From: JASGCK01 sp031538565 | GTDB lineage: Bacteria; Pseudomonadota; Gammaproteobacteria; Burkholderiales; Burkholderiaceae_C | Direction: 5' to 3' | Assembly (NCBI GenBank): GCA_031538565.1 | Contig: JAVKLS010000042.1 | Coordinates: 1 to 34,040 of the forward strand | Length of the DNA: 34,040 nucleotides | Shown: one piece after another, positions 23,424 through 31,800 of the stretch | How positions within the stretch are numbered: the first letter of the stretch is position 1 | Layout: the number at the start of each line of letters is the position of its first letter | Translations under genes and position numbers: made by a program | Notes under the pieces: generated by a model | What the model was told of the DNA's origin: nothing | Seen by the model: only the letters and a program-made list of their open reading frames with translations | Database searches by the model: none

Positions 23424-25454
23424 TTAAAACACCGTCACTAACTTCTCAAATGCGTGGCGCAAATTCCATTTTGCGGTTGCGTCCAGCGCAGCCGCTAAAA
23501 CGATAAGTCGTGTACCGTTTTCTTTGCAAGCATCTGCCCTACTTACCAAATAATCCACCGTCTCGCTGCTAACGGGAGTCTCCAGACACAGCAATGCGCG
23601 AGGCGGGGCATCCATCATGAGCACTGCTTCGGTAGTCCCACCCCTCCGTTCGCCCCGTTCGCCCCGTTCGCCCCGTTCGCCCTGAGCCTGTCGAAGGGCA
23701 TCAGCAGTGCTATCCGCACTACGCCACACCTGCCAAACAGTTTGCGGCGCGTTTGCATCCGCCTCAATGCGCCGCGCCAAATCAAAACCGCACTTCAGTA
23801 AAACCTCGTCCAGCACGCCGCTTGGCGTGGCTTGCATATAAAGCGCATTTTCATATTTGGCAATCCAAGCATCAAAAGCAGCAGCGTTCGCGTCCTGCCC
23901 CGCTTTCGGGTCAGGCGCCCAGTCTTGGCGCGGAAAGTGACTACGCGAGAGACGATAGGCTGCAAAGCCACAACCAGAATGACCTGCCAGCGTATCAGCT
24001 TTCTTGCCGTAGCCGTTAATCACGCGCTTAACGCGCTCCATCGTGATGTCAGAAATCTTTTTGTAACCTGCCTTAAATGCCTCGCTCTTTTCGTCCGTCA
24101 GCTCAGGCAATTGCACAAGAATGAACTTGCGGTTTCCGCCATCAGCCTTATTCAACTCAAGCACAGCCTGCGCCGTGCTGCCGCTGCCGCCGAAGAAGTC
24201 GAGGATGAGGTCGTTGTCACGTGTTGCAAGGGCTAGTAAATTTTGGATAAGCGAAATAGGCTTGGGAAATGAAAATGGACTGTTGCCATCAAATACAGCT
24301 TGCACTTCTTTTGTTCCATTAGTAGATGTGCCATAAGCATCACCATCAAACCATGATGTGGGAACTTCACCGTAATCTTTTTTCTCTTCATAAAAAACTT
24401 TGAGTTGCGGTCGGCTTTCGCCTGTTTTGCCAAACACGATGCGCTTGTCAGCCAATAGTGCTTCGTACTTTTCTTTTTCAGTTCGCCAGCACCGTCCATC
24501 AGGCGGCCAGTATTCATCGCCTGTATTTGGATTTTTAATGGCGTACGTTAAATTGATACGAACGTTAGGCGCATCGAACGGATCAGCTTTCCACTTACCG
24601 CGAGGATCGTCATCTGGGTTATCAAAACGCGACTCATCTAAAGGATTGGGATAAGCCGCAAAGCTAAGATCACTGTGCCACACAGTCGCGTTACTTTCTT
24701 TCAAACGTTTGTTTTCCCCACGCCGCTGCCGTGCATAAGCAATGATGTACTCGTGTTGGTCGCTAAAGTCCGTATCGTTTTGAACCGAGGTGCGAGATTG
24801 CCAAGGAATTTGGCTGAAGAAATTCTCTTCCCCAAACACCTCATCCATCACCTTGCGCAGGTTATGCACTTCGTTGTCGTCTATCGAGACAAAAATCACG
24901 CCGTCGTCGCGTAGCAGTTCACGCGCCACGATGAGGCGCGGGTAGATCATGCTCAGCCAGTTGCTGTGATAGCGTCCGTCCGTCTCGGTGTTGCTGTCGA
25001 TGCGCACACCGCCCTCTACTTGCCCTGTTTGCTGCCAGTAGGGCGCGCGGCCTTCGCGGTAGTCGTCGTCATAGACGAAGTCGTTGCCCGTGTTGTAGGG
25101 CGGGTCGATGTAGATGCACTTGACTTGTCTGCGGTAGGCGGCGAGCAATAGCTTCAAAACTTCTAGGTTTTCGCCCTCGATGATGGCGTTGCCTTTTGCG
25201 TGCTCTGTGTTCACGCTTTTATCTTTCAAAAATGTCAGTGTGCTACTCGCAGGGCTATACGCCATGCGCCTTGCCGCCGTTTTCCCGCTCCATTCAAAGC
25301 GGTAGTGCTCACGCAGTGGCTCGATGCCGTCTACGCTGGCCAAGGCTTGCAGGTCAATTTTCCCGTCTGCCGTAAAAATTTCGGGCAGATGCGCTTTGAG
25401 GGCTATTAGGCGCTCGGCGGCTAGGTCGGGGCTAGTGAAGGGGGATGATGTCAT
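23424..25454 (-). CDS. mod: Type III restriction-modification system DNA methyltransferase Mod
   Basis: A 676-residue beta-class adenine-N6 methyltransferase. The catalytic motif IV DPPYNTGNDF is at residues 117-120, and the SAM motif I DFFGGSG lies downstream at 421-425, so the order is IV then I, as in Type III Mod. The region between (about 200-400) is the likely target-recognition domain. Mod specifies the site for both methylation and cleavage. Residues about 586-603 are encoded by a half copy of the dispersed palindromic repeat plus a 9-bp array (RQAQGERGERGERGERR), which is probably not conserved in homologues. It is the last gene of the res-DUF4258-DUF2283-mod operon and overlaps DUF2283 by 4 nt. 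The usual Type III order is mod first. The recognition sequence cannot be predicted. Confidence 0.93.
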   Translation of the reverse strand: MTSSPFTSPDLAAERLIALKAHLPEIFTADGKIDLQALASVDGIEPLREHYRFEWSGKTAARRMAYSPASSTLTFLKDKSVNTEHAKGNAIIEGENLEVLKLLLAAYRRQVKCIYIDPPYNTGNDFVYDDDYREGRAPYWQQTGQVEGGVRIDSNTETDGRYHSNWLSMIYPRLIVARELLRDDGVIFVSIDDNEVHNLRKVMDEVFGEENFFSQIPWQSRTSVQNDTDFSDQHEYIIAYARQRRGENKRLKESNATVWHSDLSFAAYPNPLDESRFDNPDDDPRGKWKADPFDAPNVRINLTYAIKNPNTGDEYWPPDGRCWRTEKEKYEALLADKRIVFGKTGESRPQLKVFYEEKKDYGEVPTSWFDGDAYGTSTNGTKEVQAVFDGNSPFSFPKPISLIQNLLALATRDNDLILDFFGGSGSTAQAVLELNKADGGNRKFILVQLPELTDEKSEAFKAGYKKISDITMERVKRVINGYGKKADTLAGHSGCGFAAYRLSRSHFPRQDWAPDPKAGQDANAAAFDAWIAKYENALYMQATPSGVLDEVLLKCGFDLARRIEADANAPQTVWQVWRSADSTADALRQAQGERGERGERGERRGGTTEAVLMMDAPPRALLCLETPVSSETVDYLVSRADACKENGTRLIVLAAALDATAKWNLRHAFEKLVTVF
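23646..23698. repeat. Half palindromic repeat with 9-bp tandem array inside mod (copy C)
   Basis: Four perfect copies of CCGTTCGCC (23646-23681) run into CTGAGCCTGTCGAAGGG, the left inner arm of the palindromic element found at 22070-22181 and 28714-28839. The opposite arm is missing. On the coding strand it reads as repeats of Gly-Glu-Arg. The 9-bp unit keeps frame, so copy-number change would alter length and not expression. Confidence 0.9.
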
Positions 25455-25648
25455 GCTATTTGCTCGTGAATCACTTGCATGGGAACTGCACCATTCGTTT
25501 TTGCATCCAGCACCACAACCTCAACGGTTGTTCCATCATCGGCATAGCTGAAATGGGTGTTCCAGTCCTGCGAGACCTCGCGGACAATGGGTTTGTCGGA
25601 AAAACGCATAACCAAAATATCGTCATCATCAAAGTACGTGGTTTTCAT
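25451..25648 (-). CDS. DUF2283 family protein (antitoxin-like)
   Basis: A 65-residue protein matching the DUF2283 pattern: an N-terminal KTTYFDDDDILVMRFSD strand pair, then a D-G-T turn and VEVVVLDA. The family's function is not established. It often neighbours DUF4258 or RelE-like small proteins and is treated as a candidate antitoxin. A good AAGGAT ribosome-binding site lies before the ATG. The gene begins 3 nt after the DUF4258 gene and overlaps mod by 4 nt, so it is fully embedded in the restriction-modification operon. The family call is fairly secure; the antitoxin role is inference. Confidence 0.8.
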   Translation of the reverse strand: MKTTYFDDDDILVMRFSDKPIVREVSQDWNTHFSYADDGTTVEVVVLDAKTNGAVPMQVIHEQIA

Positions 25649-25651
25649 GGT

Positions 25652-25924
25652 TCATCCTTCCAAATCAACAAAATTGTTCATGACTGTTTTTACAACGACA
25701 GCATTCTCTAAAACCAAGACTGCACAAATTAAATTATCTGAGCGAGTAGCGATGTGCTTAAAAGCCCAAAGATGACGCTCATCCTTGTAGCGAGTGTCCC
25801 CAGTGTCAATGATCTCAAGCAACATATCGAGCGATATTTGACGTTCCTTCATACGCTCAATGGCGTGCTTGGTCAGCACGACAGGTCGATTAAAGCGACT
25901 ACTAAATAGTACTGAAGCTGTCAT
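25652..25924 (-). CDS. DUF4258 family protein (toxin-like)
   Basis: A 90-residue protein with the DUF4258 signature LTKHAIERMKERQIS near residue 17, then LLEIIDTGDTRY and a C-terminal beta region with LICAVLVLENAVVVKTVM. The family resembles small RelE/HigB-like toxins in size and layout, but no activity has been shown to my knowledge for this member. It overlaps the res stop by 4 nt and is followed 3 nt later by DUF2283, giving the compact two-gene layout of a toxin-antitoxin module. It could instead regulate or assist the surrounding restriction system. Confidence 0.8.
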   Translation of the reverse strand: MTASVLFSSRFNRPVVLTKHAIERMKERQISLDMLLEIIDTGDTRYKDERHLWAFKHIATRSDNLICAVLVLENAVVVKTVMNNFVDLEG

Positions 25925-28686
25925 TGCGCCTCCTTACTCATCATGTGCTTGGCCTCGGCTTCAAACGTGCGGTAGTTGTCAATGGGGCCGATGTACATGA
26001 CTCGCCCCTCGGTATAGACCTGCATATTGCCTGCCAAGGTTTGAAAGTATTTTTTAGCGCACGCCATGCTAAATTTTTCGTCTTCGGTGAGCGACTGAGT
26101 GCTAATGGCATTCGCCGTGCCCTTGGTCTCTACGACGAAGTAGTGGCAGTCTTGGTCGTCTGCGCGTACCCCTAAATGCCCGTGCCGCAAGATCACACCG
26201 AAGTCAGGTCGGTAGTTGCCGTGCGGCGTAGGGACTTTGTAGCCCTCGGGTAGTTTGAGAAAGCAAACGACTTGCCCGCCGTGGTTGCTTTCGGCGTCTT
26301 GGGCAAAAAACCGCTCGCGTCCGCTATCTACCGCAGCATGGTCGAACACGCCGTGCTTGGGCGTGGGCACGGTGTCGCGCAGGGTTTGAAAGTCTTGTAG
26401 CGGGATGATCTCTGTGAGCGATGGGGTCTCGTTGCTGTCAAATTCATAGGACAAGCCGCGCAGCATGATGTCGTGTTCTTTGCTACGCACCACCATCGCC
26501 ACGTGCTGCAAATAGAGGGGAGGGTTGTTTAAAAATTGCGCGACGTTGATATTTTTAAATAGTTTGATAGCGCCTTGCTGGGATAACGTGGTTTGATCAA
26601 CCAATTGCTGCACCCAATCCAGCGGTGAAAAATGGGCATCTAAAAGTGTTGTTTCGCTGCCATAGTTGACGTTGTCAAGCAACTCGGCATATTCCCCCAT
26701 TTGGGTAATTCGGCGCAGTTGAACATCGGCAACGTAAGCGGGGACTTCAAAGTCTCTCAAAGCTTCAATAGCTTCGCTTACCAACTGCTCTTCGTTCACC
26801 ACCACCTTGTATTGCACCTTGCGCGAGAGTTGTCGCCAAAAGCCTTTGAACACGGCGTTTTGCGCAAAATTGCTTTGTAGCTTGACTAGCTTTTTTTGTG
26901 CTTGTCCTTTGGGGGAGTGGCGGAATTTGTTGAGGGACAAATCGCCGCTATCGAAGCGATCGCCCAGGATGGCTTCTTCTTGCGCTTGGTAGGTTTTGGT
27001 AAAGCTCTCCCACGAGAGGTTAGGCACAACGGTGAGCAAGTTGATCTCTTCGCCTTCTAGCGTACCCAAGCCGTCATAGCAGCGCTGCCCTGTTTGATTC
27101 ACGGCGATGCGCAGACCCCGCCCCAGCTCTTGGCGCATACGGCCTTCGTTTTCTCGCTCATTCAGTGTCGCGATATTGAAGACGTTGGGGCTGTCCCAGC
27201 CTACGCCCAGCGCGGTGTGGGTAAAGATGAACTCAATCGGATTGTCAAAACTAAGTAGCTCCTCTTTGCCTTGCAAAATCGTTTTATAGATTTCTTTGTT
27301 TTTGGCAATAGCGCTCTCGCTATCGGTGTACTCGCCTTTGCCCGTGGTGGCGAAGTAGTAGCCTTGCACGGCTTGCGTTTGTTGACTATTGGCCTGAGTG
27401 GCTGCCGTGTATTCCTCTTCAAACAGTTGTTTGATGATCGGATCGCTGCCATCTAGCTTCATGTAGTTCGCCACGCGGTCAATAAAAATAAGCGATAGGC
27501 ACTTGATGCCTTTGGCGCCTAAGCGTTCTTTTTTTGTTAGATGCGTTTGAATGAGGTAGCGCAGTTGCAAGCGGAAGAGCCCCGCCGTATCGCCCGCTCT
27601 ATCAGTGATGTGTAGGGTCACGCCGTTGGTGAATTGCACGCGCCATTCAGGTGAGCGCAGCGGTTTGCTAATTTGTGCAATTGTCCAGTCGCCATAGCTG
27701 GCGTTGCCCGATGCCTCTGCCAAGCACTTGCCCGCCGTCACCCAGTTGGTTTCCCTCCACTCGAAGCCCCCGCTGCTTTTTTTACGCCACAGTTTGAACT
27801 TGGCTTTGGGCTGGGTGTTTGAGCCGCCCGACTCAACCGCCATGAGCTGTATTTTGTGCGTGCCCTCGTCTGCGCGTTCAGCCACCGTGAGTACTTCAAC
27901 TTTTTTAACCAAACCTAAGCTGTACGCGGCTTGTGGCGTGAGGCGATACACCACGTTGCGTGCCAATCGGTGCGTGGCGGAGTAGCGCAGCATAGCAATG
28001 GCGTTTAACTGCATCAGGCGGCTGCTGGCGTTGTTGGTGTCCATACCCTCTTGTGGCTCGTCCATGATGACGATAGGGCGGCACTGCGCGAGTGCGTCAA
28101 AGTAGGACAGTCCGCGAAACGATTTATCGCGTCCCGCCATATTGATGATGCGCTCGTCACTCGTAAACGATTGCAACGTCATCAGCAAAACTTGAGGCTC
28201 AGCGCTGGTTACAAAGCGATGAACGCGGTCCATTTTGGCGGAGTCGTACTCCACGCAATCGGGTAGGGTGCTGTAGCGTGTTTCCAGCGCAGCGCAAAAA
28301 CTTTGGTAAGTGGCAAGTACCCCCGCACGAATGGCGACTGAAGGAACAAGGATGATGAACTTGGAGAATCCATACTCTTTGTGCAGCGCACAAATGGTCT
28401 GCCAATACACCAACGTTTTGCCTGTGCCTGTTTCCATCTCAATGCATAAATCGAGGTGGCGGTTTGGCAGAACTTCTAGCGCTTGCGCGTGCTCGGGCAC
28501 GCCATACGCCGTAAACACGTTGCGCAAATTGGCGCGAATCTGATTAAGACTGAGATCGCACTGATTAGGATAAATATCGGTAAAAACGTGCGCATCGGCA
28601 CGTAGTTTTGGCTGACCCGCAAACACATCAACCACGGCTTGCACCGCTTGCTTTTGGTAGGGGAGGTCTTCAAAAGTAAAACTCAT
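25921..28686 (-). CDS. res: Type III restriction enzyme subunit Res
   Basis: A 921-residue SF2 helicase-nuclease. Walker A is METGTGKT at residues 84-91, the DExx box is DEPQ near 209-212, and motif III-like YSATHR follows. Helicase domain 2 includes the segment ending RMRQELGRGLRI. The C-terminal PD-(D/E)xK nuclease motif is visible as RPDFGVIL (about 826) with VVETKG (Glu and Lys near 853-855). With Mod it cleaves DNA beside unmodified sites after ATP-driven communication. All key motifs are intact, so it appears functional. It is the first gene of its operon and overlaps the DUF4258 gene. Only palindromic repeat copy B and about 27 nt separate it from mfd. Confidence 0.94.
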   Translation of the reverse strand: MSFTFEDLPYQKQAVQAVVDVFAGQPKLRADAHVFTDIYPNQCDLSLNQIRANLRNVFTAYGVPEHAQALEVLPNRHLDLCIEMETGTGKTLVYWQTICALHKEYGFSKFIILVPSVAIRAGVLATYQSFCAALETRYSTLPDCVEYDSAKMDRVHRFVTSAEPQVLLMTLQSFTSDERIINMAGRDKSFRGLSYFDALAQCRPIVIMDEPQEGMDTNNASSRLMQLNAIAMLRYSATHRLARNVVYRLTPQAAYSLGLVKKVEVLTVAERADEGTHKIQLMAVESGGSNTQPKAKFKLWRKKSSGGFEWRETNWVTAGKCLAEASGNASYGDWTIAQISKPLRSPEWRVQFTNGVTLHITDRAGDTAGLFRLQLRYLIQTHLTKKERLGAKGIKCLSLIFIDRVANYMKLDGSDPIIKQLFEEEYTAATQANSQQTQAVQGYYFATTGKGEYTDSESAIAKNKEIYKTILQGKEELLSFDNPIEFIFTHTALGVGWDSPNVFNIATLNERENEGRMRQELGRGLRIAVNQTGQRCYDGLGTLEGEEINLLTVVPNLSWESFTKTYQAQEEAILGDRFDSGDLSLNKFRHSPKGQAQKKLVKLQSNFAQNAVFKGFWRQLSRKVQYKVVVNEEQLVSEAIEALRDFEVPAYVADVQLRRITQMGEYAELLDNVNYGSETTLLDAHFSPLDWVQQLVDQTTLSQQGAIKLFKNINVAQFLNNPPLYLQHVAMVVRSKEHDIMLRGLSYEFDSNETPSLTEIIPLQDFQTLRDTVPTPKHGVFDHAAVDSGRERFFAQDAESNHGGQVVCFLKLPEGYKVPTPHGNYRPDFGVILRHGHLGVRADDQDCHYFVVETKGTANAISTQSLTEDEKFSMACAKKYFQTLAGNMQVYTEGRVMYIGPIDNYRTFEAEAKHMMSKEAQ

Positions 28687-28705
28687 GCAGTGAGTTTAAC
28701 CAGTC

Positions 28706-28717
28706 GCCTTTAAAGGC
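28706..28717. promoter_or_regulatory. 12-bp palindrome just upstream of res
   Basis: The perfect palindrome GCCTTTAAAGGC lies 19 nt before the res start codon, at the edge of palindromic repeat copy B. Its position would suit an operator or a -10-overlapping control site for the restriction-modification operon. There is no direct evidence of binding, and no C-protein gene is seen. Confidence 0.25.
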
Positions 28718-28839
28718 ACTCTGCGTAACCCTATTCTGCGTAACCCTATTCCGTTCGAACTGAGCCTGTCGAAGTTCTTGATTTAACTAGCACCACCTTT
28801 CGACAAGCTCAAGGTGAACGGAGTTTTGCAGAGGCTCCT
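28714..28839. repeat. Palindromic dispersed repeat, copy B
   Basis: This is the second near-complete copy of the element at 22070-22181, in the same orientation. Its inner inverted arms are at 28751-28774 and 28797-28821, and its outer arms begin AGGCACTCTGCG and end GCAGAGGCTCCT. It carries an internal perfect 15-bp duplication, CTGCGTAACCCTATT at 28721-28735 and 28736-28750. The right end overlaps the first base of the mfd stop codon. It fills almost the entire gap between res and mfd. Confidence 0.93.
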
Positions 28840-31800
28840 TAACTTTTTATTTGCAAGCCTCGCAGCACATCGCGTACCAAATGGACGCGGTCGGCGGCGC
28901 TCTCCATTGCTTTTTCAATGCGTAATTTGTCATTGCCCGCCAGTTTGATGTGGCGGTTTCGCTGGATTAAATGGATGATGCTCTGCGGGTCTATCGGCGC
29001 GTTTGGCTTAAAGGTGATGATGATGACGCTGGGCGCTGCGTCAATTTTGTGTACGCCGTAGGGCTCGCACAGCACGCGCAGGCGGTGTGTGTCTATCAGT
29101 GCTTGTGCCTGTTCGGGCAGTTTGCCAAATCGGTCAACCAGCTCTTCGAGCAAGCGGCTAACCGCGTCGTTGTCTTTGGCTGTTGCGAGTTTTTTATAAA
29201 ACGACAACCGCAAATGGACATCGCCGCAATAGTCCTTGGGCAACAAGGCGGGTGCGTGCAAATTGATCTCGGTGGTGGCGTGCAGCGGGCGCATCAGGTC
29301 AGGTTCTTTGCCTGCTTTGAGTGCGCGCACCGCCTCCGCCAGCATCTCGTTGTAGAGCTGAAAGCCCACTTCTAGCATATTGCCGCTTTGGTTGTCACCC
29401 AGCACTTCGCCTGCGCCGCGAATCTCTAAATCGTGCATGGCAAGGTAAAAGCCCGAGCCAAGCTCTTCCATGCCTTGGATGGCGTCCAGTCTTTGCTGCG
29501 CGTGTTTGCTTAGGCTTTGGATGTCGGGCACAAGCAAATAGGCGTAGGCTTGGTGATGGCTGCGTCCCACACGTCCGCGCAGCTGGTGTAGCTGCGCCAG
29601 TCCAAACTTGTCGGCGTGGCTGATCACGATTGTGTTGGCGGTGGGCACGTCGATACCCGTCTCGATAATGGTGGAGCACAAAAGCACGTTAAAACGCTGC
29701 GCCACAAAGTCACGCATCACGCGCTCGAGCTCGCGCTCGGGCATTTGCCCGTGAGCCACAGCGATGCGGGCTTCGGGCAACAGCTCCGTCAGTTGCGCAA
29801 GGCGATTGCTCATAGTGGCCACATCGTTGTGCAAAAAGTAGCATTGCCCGCCACGTTTGATTTCGCGCAGCAAAGCTTCGCGAATGACGCTTTTGTCCTC
29901 CGAGCGCACAAAGGTTTTGATGGCAAGACGACGCTGCGGCGCAGTCGCAATAACAGACAAATCGCGCAGACCTTCTAGCGCCATGCCCAGCGTGCGTGGG
30001 ATTGGCGTCGCGGTCAGGGTAAGCACATCGACCTCGGCGCGTAGCGATTTCATGGCTTCTTTATGACGCACGCCAAAGCGGTGCTCCTCGTCGATGATGA
30101 GAAGGCCCAAGTCTTTGAAGTGCGTATCTTTTGAAAGCAGCTTGTGCGTTCCCACCACAATGTCCAGCGTGCCGTTTGCAATGCCTTGTTGCGCGGCAGT
30201 GATTTCTTTGCTGCTGCGAAAGCGTGACATTTCAGCAATTCGAATTGGCCATTTGGCAAAACGATCGACCAGCGTTTGGTAATGCTGCTCGGCTAGCAGT
30301 GTGGTAGGCGCAAGTATGGCCACTTGCTTGCCACCTAATACGGCAATAAAGGCGGCGCGCAGAGCGACTTCGGTTTTTCCAAACCCAACGTCTCCGCACA
30401 CCAGCCTGTCCATTGGACGCGGCGAGATCATGTCTTGCACGACCGCATGAATGGCGGCTTTTTGATCGGGCGTTTCTTCAAAGCCAAAGTCATTGGCAAA
30501 AATTTCGTAGTCGTGCATGGATAGACGAAAAGCAAAACCCTCGCGCGCGGCACGCCTAGCATAGATGTTGAGCAGCTCGGCGGCGCTGTCGCGCACTTGG
30601 CTGGCCGCTTTTCGCTTGGCTTTACTCCATTGATCAGAGCCAAGCCGATGCAGGGGCGCTTCGTCAGGACTGACCCCTGTGTAGCGGCTAATCAGGTGTA
30701 GCGCAGCCACGGGCACGTAGAGCACCGCTTGATTGGCGTACTCCAAATGTAAAAATTCTTGCTTGTTGTTGGGGTCGTCTTTATCGGTTGCGGCAAGTCC
30801 TAAATCCAGATGCACTAAGCCGCGATAACGTCCAATGCCGTGCGCGGCGTGCACCACGGGGTCGCCAATGCTGAGTTCGGCAAGGTCTTTAATGAGCGCG
30901 TCCAAGTCCGTCGTTTTTTCTTGTCCGCGTTTGCCGCGCCGCTGTATGGGGCTGCTGGAAAAAAGTTCCGTCTCCGTGACAAAGTCGATTTGCGCTTCGT
31001 TCCAGGCAAAGCCTGCGTGCAGCGTGGCGGGTGCGATACCGATTTTTTCGCTGCTGGAGGCAAACTCCGCCAGCGACTCAAAACCCACGGGCTCGATATG
31101 CGAGGCGCGTAAAAAATCGAGTAACGATTCTTGCCGCCCTAGGCTCTCGGCAATCAGCAACAGTCGATGCGGGCTAGAGCGCAAATGCGCCTTCAAATTA
31201 GCCAGTGGCTCATCTGCTGCGCGATTGACGGCGAGATTAGGCAAACCAGTCATAAAGTCCATTCGCACTGCGCTTGTCGAAGTCCCGTCCGCACTTTGCC
31301 CTTGGACAGGCACAGGGCGAACGGCCAGGGGCTTTAGCGTCAGCGCCGCATACTTTTTTGTTTCAGCAAAAAATGCATCGACAGGCAAAAACAAATGCTC
31401 GGGCGCGAGAGCGGGGCGATCGGGGTCGTTGCGCAAAATGCGGTAGCGCTCGCTGGTGTCGCGCCAAAACTGCGCAAGCGGTGTCTCTAAATCGCCGTGC
31501 AGCACCAAAGTAGCCGCCTCGCCCACGTAGTCAAATACGGTAGCGGTGTGCTCAAAAAATAGCGGCAAGTAGTACTCGATGCCCGCCGTGGTAATGCCGT
31601 TTCCCATTTCTTTGTAGATGCGACTTTTGGTTGGGTCGCCCTCTAAGAGTTCGCGCCAGCGGCTGCGAAACATCAACTGCGCCGCTTCGTCTAGCGGAAA
31701 CTCGCGTCCTGGCAAAAGTCGAAGCTCGGGCACGGGGTACAGGCTGCGCTGGGAGTCGGGGTCAAAACTGCGGATGGAGTCGATGACGTCATCAAACAAA

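Noticed and set aside
23646..23681. 9-bp array in mod as a phase-variation switch
   Set aside because: The unit length is a multiple of three, so copy-number change cannot shift the frame.
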